From contig CP034986.1 in assembly GCA_004026145.2 (NCBI GenBank), positions 6,014,421 to 6,078,420 of the forward strand: a stretch of 64,000 bases of DNA, written 5' to 3'. Positions 28,601-38,694 of this stretch are shown in pieces. The stretch's first letter is position 1, and each line of letters starts with the position of its first letter. A program made the position numbers and the translations under genes. The notes under the pieces are model-generated. The model searched no databases. It saw only the letters and a program-made list of their open reading frames with translations, and was not told where the DNA came from. The DNA comes from Takifugu bimaculatus. Taxonomy: Eukaryota > Chordata > Actinopteri > Tetraodontiformes > Tetraodontidae.

Positions 28601-29879
28601 GTCAATAAAGTGTCGTGTTTTGTCTCGGGTGCCGTTCCTGTTTGTCCTGCGGTGCGCCACGTGTGGACGGGACAAGGTCAGAGTTCCTGCTGGAACAATA
28701 AATCCGACTGCAAGTTTTCGAGGGTGTCATGGGAGCCGGCGATTGTTTTTACGGACCAGCGCGGACTGCTGAGGCGAGCGCCCGGGAAGGGCTTGTTTTT
28801 GAAATTCCATCTGCAGCTTGACCCGATTTCACACCGTTTATGCTAGCAGAAACATCCTTTCGTTAATATTTATCACTGTTGACGCTAACTTAAGTGTGGG
28901 CCGCGCCCGTGGCCCAGTTTTAGCCTGTTTGTCACGCCATGTGACAGAGAGACATTATAAGAGAGAGAGAGAGGGGAGGGTGCAAGACAGATATTTGCTC
29001 CTGTATGTCTCAGACACAAAGAAATGACAAGCGGGAAGTTGGAGCCGAGTCAATAATTGGCTTTATCCTGGTTTTGTTCCTCATTAAGAGAGCTAATGAT
29101 CTCGTCCGTGCACAAACACGCTAATCGCTTCTGTGCGAGCAAACAAACCGGTCGTAAAAACCTGCTGTGGCGAAACGGCTAATTAACTCTTCCTAACCTG
29201 GTTTTGTGAGCTTTATCGATTCAACAAAGTTCAGCGCACATCACACCTTCCTCGTTTTATGTTCTTTGAAAACACTGCTACTGTTGGTGGAAACTCAAGC
29301 CAGATCAGGTGTAGCCTAGCTAACATTAGCATATTGAGCTGAATCGCTGACGGGAATCAGATTACATTCTTCACTCAGAAGTAGCAGAATGTTGCCTTTA
29401 GGTCCAGTAAAGTCTGGACTTGTTGAACATGAACACACCTCGGCTTTGTTTGAAGGCCACGGTCGATTATGCCGTCTGAAGCTAACAGAAAACGCCACTA
29501 TCAGAGGGCGTGCATGTCGAATCACTTCAGGTGGGAATTTTTCACGGGGCTTACCCTGTCAGGCATCAATTCTTGATCTGGCCCGGAAAACTTTTGGAGA
29601 GGGAAGGAATAAACAATAAAAAATCAGAGACTTTCGCAGAAGCTGACAGACTTTTGACACAGAGGTGTTTCACGTAATTTAAGAGCAACATTAGCAGTTT
29701 TTCAAAAAGTCGGCTGCCTGTTTTTGATGAAAAGACGGAAGTCTTGTTCCAGCTAGGCTGCGATAGGATGAACGCTCCCCCTCCGTTTCCAGACAAACCA
29801 CGTTGTTCGGTTTTTTCTACTCTTAAACCGATCACACACTGCCGGGAAAAGGGATATCCAAATTTCAAAATCTGTCATT

Positions 29880-29916
<37 letters not shown>

Positions 29917-32194
29917 ACACACCCACACACACACAACACACACACACACACACACACCAGGTCTGGGCCTGTCGGAGCTGAGCAGCATATTAAAGTATTA
30001 GGTTGCAGCTACTGCTAATCTGCAGAAGAAACACTCCTTCATGCACATACTTGTCCCTCTGTTGCCCTCTTTTCCCTCCCCAAATCTTCTCTTTCAGTCC
30101 GTCTCCTCTTCTCCTTCCGCCATCCTTTTTTTTTAGACTCTTCATCTCTTGTTTCTCCTAATTGTCCGTCATCCTTGCCGACTCTTTCCCACCGGCTCCT
30201 GGTGTGGTAGAAGTCATTCCAGGTGTTTCCGAAAAAAACATCTCTTAACGTGTTGATACCACCACGCAAGTCACGAATCGGTTTCCCAGCCATCTACTGT
30301 ACCCGGACCCTTCCACAGCAGCTAGGATAACAAGTAGCTACCTGTCATCTCCATGTTTTCATTTAAACTTCCACGGTCAACTTTCCAGAATCGGGCTAAT
30401 TTTAGGGTAAACTCATGACTCAAGGTCTCGTACCAGCAGGTTGCTGTTTAGGTTTGTCAGGAATGTGGACGTGTCAAAGGACTTTCAGTGTTACCGCGCT
30501 GTTCAGACGCGTCCATGTTGACCAGTGTTGCCAGAGGACCAGCGTGTCCACACAGCCCCCCCACCACCTAAAGCTGATATAACAGCAGCAGCCACGGTGG
30601 TAATTCGGGTCGTGGTCCAGCAGCAGGGCTTATGCAGCAGATTCGGCAAATTAAAAAAGCATTTCTAAGGATTTACCTGCGGCGTCGTGTCTTACCCGCT
30701 TCCCTTTTTCTGGGGACTATTTTTGCCTCGGTCCTGCTCTCAGGAGGGTGAAATGGGAGCTTCAGGGATTTACTGGCTGCTGTTGTTATTGCAGCTGGAC
30801 TGGTTTTTGGACCCGTGTAGTTCCAGGCTGCCCCCAAAGGGTATAAGTAAAGCGACGCCCGGACTTGGACTTTGATGCTCGTCTCATCAGAGGACTTTCG
30901 GTTTTATTTACTAGCAAAGCCAAAGTGCCCCACTTAACAAGGGGAGGGGTGTGGCCCTCTGCTGTAAACCTGTAAACCCTGTTAATGCCAAAACAAACTT
31001 CCTGAACAGAGTGCGCTCTGAAGTTTCTGCTCCACCTGGGAGATGAGGACGTGATTAGCCCTCCATCGCGCTCCAAGGCGCAGGGTTGGCTAATCAGAAA
31101 ATCACTTCAGTATGCAACAGAGTTCCGGCCTTTAATGAGGGCAGAGGGCCGCCCCGGACAACAAGGAATCCATATTTTTCCTCTTATCTGTCAGGATTTT
31201 AGTTTCTTCTTAGCTTTTGCGAGTTTCAGAGAAGTCACTCGCGGGGACGTCTGCTTCTCCTCTGACTTAATGGAACCAGACAGGTTGCTACAACAACAAG
31301 GCCCCTCTCCATGAATCACACTGGTTCCTCATTATCGTTCACAGGCCACAATGACATTTATGCGCTTAGAGGCCCCATTTTGATGTAGAAAACGAATTTA
31401 TTCCTGATCCCTCCAGAAATCCAGGAAATAAGTTTGTTTGCTGATGACTAGCTGGCCCTGGAACGTGGCCTTTATTAGTCCCGCAGTGTCTGAAGCTACA
31501 GTATGTTTATGTTCGCATGGTATAGCTACATCCGAAGCTCATAAATTACATCTAGTGGTGTAATTTTACTTCTAAATACTTAGCTGTTAAGTGAGTGTTG
31601 GCCCTAGCGCGAATCATGCGTGTCGCCGTTGCTTTTGATTTCAGTCTGTAGCCACTCAGAAGGTTCCCGTGTGGGCCGTTGGCAACTACAACCAGAGCTC
31701 GTTGAACTGGCAGCAGTGTTGGCGACATGCTGATTCAAGGTCACACTGGGTTCAACAATAACCCCAAACATTTTTGTTTGTTTACAAAGAAACGGGGCAA
31801 TTTTGTAGCCAGCTACAACTCCATCGCTGTGTTGGGTGGACCCTTAGGGTATATAGGGTATATAGGGTATACATGGGTGTGGGGGGGTAAGTCTTACCAT
31901 TTAGACACACACTCAGACACACGCCAAATCCCAGAGCCATCACGCCCAATTTGCAGGTGGGTTTGAGTGTCGGCCTGAGAAAAGACACCCCCGCCCCACT
32001 CCCAAAGATAACACTGTTGGAGACCCGCGACCCCTTAAAGCTGCTCTGGAATTCATCATATTTGGCCACATTGTGACGTTTCAACTAATTAAGTTGGGAA
32101 ATTTGTGCCACCTGGAGCTGAGTGTCCGAATGAAGGGTAATGATAAAAATGGAAAAAAGGAGTGAAGTGGCGCCGGAGTTAAGACAACAGCGAG

Positions 32195-32229
<35 letters not shown>

Positions 32230-34169
32230 AGGCATCTGCGAGTGTACAGTACATGTGTCCATCTGGAAAACAGGGGCCTCCTGCCGACAGAGAAATAAAA
32301 CAGATGGGATGGAACGGTGTGGGGAAAGAAAAGAGGGAATGTTTGTAGTTTATTATGGTGATGATGGACAGAGGCTAAAGAGGAGGAGGAGGTGGATCAT
32401 CGAGCAACTTCATGGCAAGAACGTTTTGAAATATATCCCGATTGTGCGCTCTTTCCTTTCCCAAGACACACTTTGGAAAAAGAAGGCACAAGAAAATGTG
32501 ATATTGATGAAAGACGGCGGTAGATTCAGATTAACCTCCGTGTGGGTTAAATCTGTCCGAATTTTCAATCAGCTCTTGTTCATGCAGCTTCTGGTAGTCA
32601 GACAGATGTAAAGTGACCTCTACGGCGGAGGTAAAACCTACCGAACAGGGCCGCAGTGTGGTCTGACACGTCATGGTCCCGAGGCAGCTGGGAGTTATTT
32701 GGGAATCATTTTTAGTTCTGCTCTTTGCTCATGTGCCAAAATGAAATAATCCTTTGAGTCAGTTTGGACCTCGTCCAAGGAAACGCTTATCTTCGTAGAC
32801 AATGTATATTTCCCTCAAGGATCAGATTAGCATTAACTTGATATTACGAGTTCATGTAACAAAGCTTATCCCAAAAAAATCCACTGTATTCCCGTTAAAT
32901 GTCTGGCTAATCCTCAGTTCTTCTTTCTTCCAGGTGACAGAAAACATCATTTCTAAACAGACCTTCATAGGTGAGTGTCTCCCTCCCTCCCTCACACACA
33001 CACACACACACACACACACGCCCTAGCAGTGCCGCTGATACGTTTTCCAATTTCTCTCTTCCTCAGAGGCGAGGAACATGCCTCGCATCTTCAACACCTC
33101 AGGGTCAAAGCTGAGCCCGGTGACCCAGAGGCCGTCGGCACACTTGACCCTCAGAGACACCAACTCCCAGGGTGAGGCAATGGGACAAGGGGTGAGGGGG
33201 AAATGCATGTGGCTTCAATGTTGCTGTTGCTGGTGGTGTTGCTGTTGATGCAGCCTTATGGGGCTCTGGAAAGGATCAGAGACTCCAAAATAAAGGAAAA
33301 ATAGAGGAAGGGAAAGTGGAGCCCTTGACTTCCTCAAGACTTTCTCATGGAATTCCAATCGGACAAGGATGATGTCATGTGTGTGTGTGTGTGTGTTGGA
33401 AAGTAAGGGTGGGGTTCATTTTGGAGGATTACCTTAAATAATTAGCTTGTGCCTAAAGATTTTTGAAAACCCCCGTTTCACACGCCTATGTCCTTTCTAA
33501 TCCATTAACCCCAACCTATACTCTTGCTCCCAATAGGGTTCCCCTCCTATCCGAGCAACACACCGGGCCTCCATCAGTCTTGCCGCCACGTGGTGCGCTC
33601 ATGGGCCAACCAGAGCTTTGGAGCGCACCTGCACAACATGACCCTGACCAACGGGAAGCTGCGGGTGCCCCAGGATGGGCGGTATTACCTATACTCACAG
33701 GTGAACGCTGTGTTCCGTTGGGGTATTCTTCTTTTTTCGGGACTTAAGGATAAAAGAATGGCTGGATCTGACCCACCTGTTTCGTCTTTCAGGTGTATTT
33801 TCGCTACCCGTCCCCAGCAGCGAGCGACGGAGACCAGCGCAGTGTTAGCCACCAGCTGGTTCAGTGCGTCTACAAGAAGACTTCCTACCCGAAGCCCCAT
33901 ACAGGTATTTAAGATCACGCAACTATTGCAAAGAATTCACGAGACAAAATCGCCTCACCCTAATTTGCTTTACTCATACGCAGCTCCTGAAGGGGGTGGG
34001 AACAAAGTGCTGGGCCCCAGACGCCGAGTACGCCCTCCATTCCGTCTACCAGGGAGGACTGTTCGAGCTGAGGGCTGGCGATGAGCTCTTTGTCTCCGTC
34101 TCTTCCCCGACCATGGTCAATGCCGACGACTCCTCCAGTTACTTCGGCGCCTTTCGCCTGGACCTCTGA
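10032..34169 (+). CDS. tnfsf10-like: TNF-superfamily ligand, TRAIL/RANKL group
   Basis: Type II membrane cytokine. Coding exons: 10032-10250, 23094-23243, 32934-32970, 33067-33171, 33537-33700, 33793-33904, 33984-34169. The ATG has a strong context (GCCATGG). Exon 1 encodes about 42 cytoplasmic residues, then a membrane segment (about 43-69, MWVAMVVLVVVVLQIASTTG). Exons 2-4 are the stalk. Exons 5-7 encode the TNF homology domain: NMTLTNGKLRVPQDGRYYLY is RANKL-like, while CWAPDAEYALHSVYQGG, including the lone Cys nine residues into exon 7, is TRAIL-like (that Cys binds zinc at the trimer axis in TRAIL). It ends SSYFGAFRLDL. The tiny third exon recalls mammalian TNFSF10. As written, exon 6 has a C4 run (33895-33898) that puts exon 7 out of frame; removing one C restores a continuous frame of about 323 residues. 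Death-receptor or RANK-type binding is inferred from family only. Confidence 0.85.
12779..12964. repeat. Two (GT)n microsatellites
   Basis: GT tracts at 12779-12820 (with a GCGCGC start) and 12929-12964, separated by about 110 bp of unique sequence. Confidence 0.9.
14713..14780. repeat. (CA)34 microsatellite
   Basis: An uninterrupted 68-bp CA tract, one of the longest pure dinucleotide arrays in the window. Confidence 0.97.
14872..14915. repeat. (GT)n followed by a G run
   Basis: GT repeats with a TTT interruption, ending in about 10 G. Opposite in orientation to the CA array 90 bp upstream, so the two could pair. Confidence 0.9.
19205..19330. mobile_element. Degraded copy of a common teleost dispersed repeat
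   Basis: The stretch around GTGGGAGGAAAACCAGAACC, then GAGACACGGGAGGACGTACA and CAACAACCTTCGTGAGGCAA, resembles the widespread fish repeat whose consensus reads roughly GGAGGAAACCGGAGAACCCG with a following conserved GTGAGGCAACAG block. It is diverged and has no detectable coding capacity. Recognition is from memory of the family. Confidence 0.5.
19384..19694. repeat. Cluster of (CA)n microsatellites
   Basis: CA tracts at 19384-19428, 19549-19574 (short, interrupted) and 19656-19694 within 310 bp. Confidence 0.93.
19959..19994. repeat. 2 x 18-bp tandem repeat GAGAGGACGGGGCCCCCC
   Basis: Two exact GC-rich copies inside intron 1 of the TNF ligand. Each contains GGGGCCCC, a self-complementary octamer. 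Confidence 0.9.
23244..32933 (+). other. Intron 2 of the TNF ligand (9.7 kb)
   Basis: Bounded by donor GTGAGG (23244) and acceptor CTTCCAG (ending 32933). No gene recognised. Holds CA tracts at 29883-29957 and a GT tract at 32194-32226, plus an 11-bp TATAGGGTATA repeat near 31846-31875. Confidence 0.75.
29883..29957. repeat. (CA)n microsatellite with CCCACA interruptions
   Basis: A 75-bp CA array broken by CCCACA and CAACAC variants, hence probably older than the pure arrays. Confidence 0.93.
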
Positions 34170-35822
34170 AGGGCCGACACCTCAGACTCTGATAAAATCG
34201 GACAATGTGCGGATAACGGGGCAGAGAAAGGGTCATTTAAGAAGCGACGAGGGACGTCGGCCTGCATCTGGATTGGATGATGAAGGACAGGAGGAAACCT
34301 GCGGGAGGACGGAGACGAGCGGGAAAAGAAAGCTTCCGAACCTCAAAAATCATACCGCCGACAGCCCATTTGACTCAACACAGAGCTAGCCACTTTGCCT
34401 TGACCCTAGAGGAGCTGACCGCTCCCAGAAATGCAGTTTATTAAGAATTCAGTCTTCCCGTTTGATGAAAAATGTGGGCGAAACTAACAAACAGGCCTGA
34501 TGCTTCCCAAATTAGCACAGAAATCGGAGCATTTAAAGGGGAGGGGGAAAAAAAATCGACCACTGGACTTGGGACAGGAGACGGAAGAATGTAAAACTGT
34601 TAAGGAGGAATAAGATGTTGGCAGGAGAGAAGCAATCGAACCAAAGCAGGAAGGGGGCGTATATAACTGCTATTGCGTAATGCGTGCCAAGATATACTGT
34701 AAATAGGAGTTTTACGCATCCAGCTGTGGTGAACTGGAGCGATATTTTACAACTTGGACTTTGTGTGCAGATTTCACTCTGTGGCCTTTTTTTTTTTACT
34801 GGATTTAGCAAAAAAAAAACTATGTTAAGTGCCTTTTGAACAAAAGAACCGGGGGAGAGGGGTGTCTCGTAAATGCCAATACTGATGAAGGAGATTTAAG
34901 GAAGTGGCGACGGAAAGTCTGAGAGCGGCGCGCGGCCAGACCAGCCCGTCTCACCTCCTTTCACTGTCACGAATCTTTCTGGTTTTTCTGGTTCAGCCGC
35001 CACAGCCAAGGCTAGCATCTGAACACGAGCAATAAGGGACGTCCAGTCGAGACGTCGTCCACATCTTGAGACTCCAACACGAGTATTTATAGCAGCCGTT
35101 TTGGTCAGGAAATATAAAAGTGTTTCATGGGACGAGAAAATTGCTGTGATGCGAAAAACATCTGGACAAAAAGACACTGACGCCGGACCAGACGTATCTT
35201 TGAGCTGACAGTAATTAAGCTTAAGGACACGAGAGGCCAAAGGTCACCGAAGCGTCGTCCATCTCCCCAGTGCTGGTAGCTTAGCAGCAGGCTAAACGTC
35301 TGGTTTTGCGTAAGGACGAGTGTCAGCCCCTTCTGAAGCCAAGACGTGGAGAATTTCCCCACCAATATGGCCGCCAGGACCCTTAAAACACCGATCCCAA
35401 CGCACCGACACATGCTAACACTTTGGACGGACATGCATGTATGGCAGCTACGAAAACTTCCATATGATGCAAAAAAAAAAAGGCTATCAAAGAAACCGGC
35501 TAAAGGTAACAAGACGCAGACGTTTGGGAAAGCGAGGGGCTACAAAAACCGGATGGTGACTAGCACGAAGGGCCGCGAACCTTTTCCTTCTCTTGGCTCA
35601 GATGTAACACGGACGGACACTCCCGCCTCCCATCCCAGCGGGAAGATGCTAAGGTGGCCTAATGATCCACACACGGCCTTATGGGAAATGTCAGGGCGCA
35701 CGTGTGTTTACAGAACAAAGGGTCCGCTAACAAGCTTTAATCTACAGATCACTGTGGTTCGCATTAACCTGTGTATGTTCTCATGTTTGGGGGTACAAGA
35801 ACACACCTGTGGGGAACTTTTT

Positions 35823-35876
35823 AAAGGGAGGGGCCATCTGAAAGGGAGGGGCCATCTGAAAGGGAGGGGCCACCCG
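35823..35876. repeat. 3 x 18-bp tandem repeat with GGGAGGGG core
   Basis: Units begin AAAGGGAGGGGCCA; the first two are identical and the third diverges at its end. Lies in the probable 3' UTR of the TNF ligand. Confidence 0.9.
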
Positions 35877-36090
35877 ATCGGCAGCAGCTGAACCCGGATT
35901 TGTTTCTTACCGGGAGAAAATCTCCACGTTCACGCAAACTTTTCTTTCTTGCACTCCAGGCAGGACAGGCGGAACCAGGTCCGGCGCCGAAAGCCCCCAA
36001 AACCAGAACTTTTGAACCGCGTGTCTAAACTGGCGAGTTTGTACCGGAGCGTTGTTTTTGTAGCTGTGAATATGTCAAGTTGCTAAAAAC

Positions 36091-36096
36091 AATAAA
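36091..36096 (+). other. Polyadenylation signal AATAAA, TNF ligand
   Basis: Canonical hexamer followed within 25 bp by a TTTGTGTCTG-type GU-rich element. Confidence 0.5.
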
Positions 36097-37137
36097 CAGA
36101 TATTTGAACTTTGTGTCTGCGCAGAAATTGAAACTATAACTGGTAGCGGATCGACCGTCAACATAACTCCGCCCACTATCACGCTACGGAGGCTATGATG
36201 GGAGTTTTAATGGTTCAACTGGTTAGCTTCACCAGACACTTGACCTCACTTCCTGTCACCGTGACAGGAAGCAACACAGGGACTTCTGCCAGGTGCTGGT
36301 TTTAGCATTCTGAGCTAATCTGATCTAATCAGGTGATCAAGAAAATAAGTATAAATTTTATTAAATAAGTCGAATTATAATTTTACTGATACCCACCAGG
36401 AGGGGGAGCCAGACACAAAAACTATTTGACCACAATGTCGCTCACCAGTCCAGTGTGAGTTAAATCTGCAGCTAACAGAACATCAACAGGAACAGCCGCA
36501 AACCACATCTGTGACACCACAGTGCCAGGCATGCTAACATGTTAGCACGTGTTACACGTTCCCTCAACCGACTCCAAGAATAAAAGTGTTTTATGTCAAT
36601 GCCTTTCAGTTCTAGCAACACTCACGTAGCAAATGAATCATCTGGGGACGTCGGCTAATTTGAGTTAATTGCGGCGCGAGATTGCCGGCAATTTTGACCT
36701 CATTCGAATCAACGACATCTGTGGTTTCTCAAACACAAATAACAGAAATTACCCGGCGTGATTACGAACCCGGACCCCCTGATAATAATAGTAATAATAA
36801 TCATGGTCCAACTGACAGGTAATTGCTACGAATTTTTAGTTTTTGGTGAGGCTATCATGGGACGGAAGTGAGACATTAGCTGCAAACGGCAGGAGGAAAT
36901 TAACAAACACACGAAACGAGCTTAAACGACAACAGCTTTATTATTATTGGAGGTTCAAGTACAGCAACATTTCCGTGGAGGGTAATATGCTAAATTAGCC
37001 TCTTCAACCGTTGTTATACGTGTTTATAGAACGTCATTTATCATGTGATTCCGCATAAACATTAGCTTCAAAATTAGCCCGAGTCTAAATGAGAATCCTT
37101 CTGAATTCTTGTCAGTTACAGAGTTGCTGCCCCCCCC

Positions 37138-37138
<1 letters not shown>

Positions 37139-37204
<66 letters not shown>
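37139..37204. repeat. (CA)33 microsatellite
   Basis: A pure 66-bp AC array directly preceded by a C7 run. Confidence 0.97.
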
Positions 37205-37205
<1 letters not shown>

Positions 37206-38635
37206 ACGAGGGAATTAGCTTGACCACTAAAGCATCTCTATCCCCCTTCTTCATTAGTCACCTTTAGCTGTATGCTAACATCAAAACGAAACCCAGGAAT
37301 TAGCGTTAGCGACTGCTAGACTGTTTTGTCTTACCCGATCGCGTGTTTTTTCAGCCCGTCTGCCAGCGGGCTGTCAGGACCGTGTGGTTCTGGTCTTGGA
37401 CATCAGTAAGACATTAGGATACGGCAGAGTTCATGTAAACCGAAGGCTAAGGGCAGATGTTGCCGCGGCGCCACCCTCCGTGCTAGCAGCTCGCACATTG
37501 GATACTCGCTCGGAGAATAGGATTTTTGGTTTGATTTTTTTCAGTTTGATGTTTTAATTTGACGTATTTCCAGATTTTACTTCCTCCCTTTGATCTTTTT
37601 TCTTTGCCGGCATTTTCAAAGATGCGATTAAGTCCCTAAATCTTGCGGTTGTTTTGTAGCATTCTGGGCTATTTTCCCCAGATTTCCCTCTATTGTGTCT
37701 CGGATTTCTAGACCTTGGCGTGTTAACAAATTTGGTTGCTAGTTTGCTAGCTCCTATTTCCCTGTAGCAGCGGCGATGTTCGAGCGGTGTCATAGATGAA
37801 ACAGTGGTTCCCTTTGATGTCCCTGACAAGCAAAATAAGCCCCAGATGTTGCCGCTATCTCCAAGCAGGAAGTGAAACATCGAGCATCGGAAGGTTTCTG
37901 GCGTTGTAGCGCTGACAGGAGGGATGCCCTTTAGCAGAGGGCGATGACAGTTAGCATTAGCTGACCCCGCTCAGATTCCTCAGTCACCCCTGTCGCCACC
38001 TCATGACCCCCCCGAGCTCTCCTTCAGCAGCTTCTGCTGATCTCCCGAAAGATGGTAGCACATTGCTAACAGATGGGAAAGCAGTCTACTAAAAGTTGCT
38101 AGAGCAACTTTTCTCTCCTGGTCAGGGTTGATTTGACTCCGAAACCAGGAAGTAGGTTAGCACGGGCTAAACTTTGGGAACGACCGACTTCTCCCACAAT
38201 GCTAAACCGCCGCTAACGCTCTTTAAAAAATGCTAAAACTAAACCAACCGGACGGTGTGACGGACGGACGCCATCGGCCACGTTTAAGACTTTATCTTCT
38301 CTTCCCTGACCTGCCGGTTTCCACGGGAACCTTAACAAAAGAACCTCTCGGCCCTTTCGGACCCGGTTCCTCCATCCAGAACCTCCCTTCCTGACACGCA
38401 CGCACGCACCTCAGCTATCTCCAGCATCAGCATTCTCCTCCCCTCCGCTCCCCCACGTTCTCACACATCCATCACTGCGCCGCCGCTCGCCCCGCGTTAT
38501 TACCCAGCATGCTCGGTGTTTTCCTAAGAGCTCGCCAGGAAATTGGGTTTTTAAAGCTGTGAAGCGAGTGCACGAACACACACATGAAACCCAAAACATC
38601 CTGAAGAGACTAAGCGGGGCCAGACACGAGCTTCT

Positions 38636-38647
38636 CACACACACACA

Positions 38648-38690
<43 letters not shown>
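38636..38690. repeat. (CA)n microsatellite
   Basis: A 55-bp array with one GACA interruption near 38648. Confidence 0.95.

Positions 38691-38694
<4 letters not shown>

Larger units (their letters stand above)
34170..36115 (+). other. Probable 3' UTR of the TNF ligand
   Basis: Runs from the TGA at 34167-34169 to AATAAA at 36091-36096, which is followed by a T/GT-rich downstream element. The open frame of about 181 codons inside it (35346-35891) resembles no protein I know. Length and end are inferred from the first strong polyadenylation signal; earlier weak sites could be used. Confidence 0.5.

Noticed and set aside
32255..32611. 118-codon frame in intron 2 of the TNF ligand
   Set aside because: Basic, low-complexity, no recognised domain; phases of the flanking exons join without it.
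35346..35891. 181-codon open frame downstream of the TNF ligand
   Set aside because: Lies in the probable 3' UTR, ends in the tandem repeat and shows no family features.
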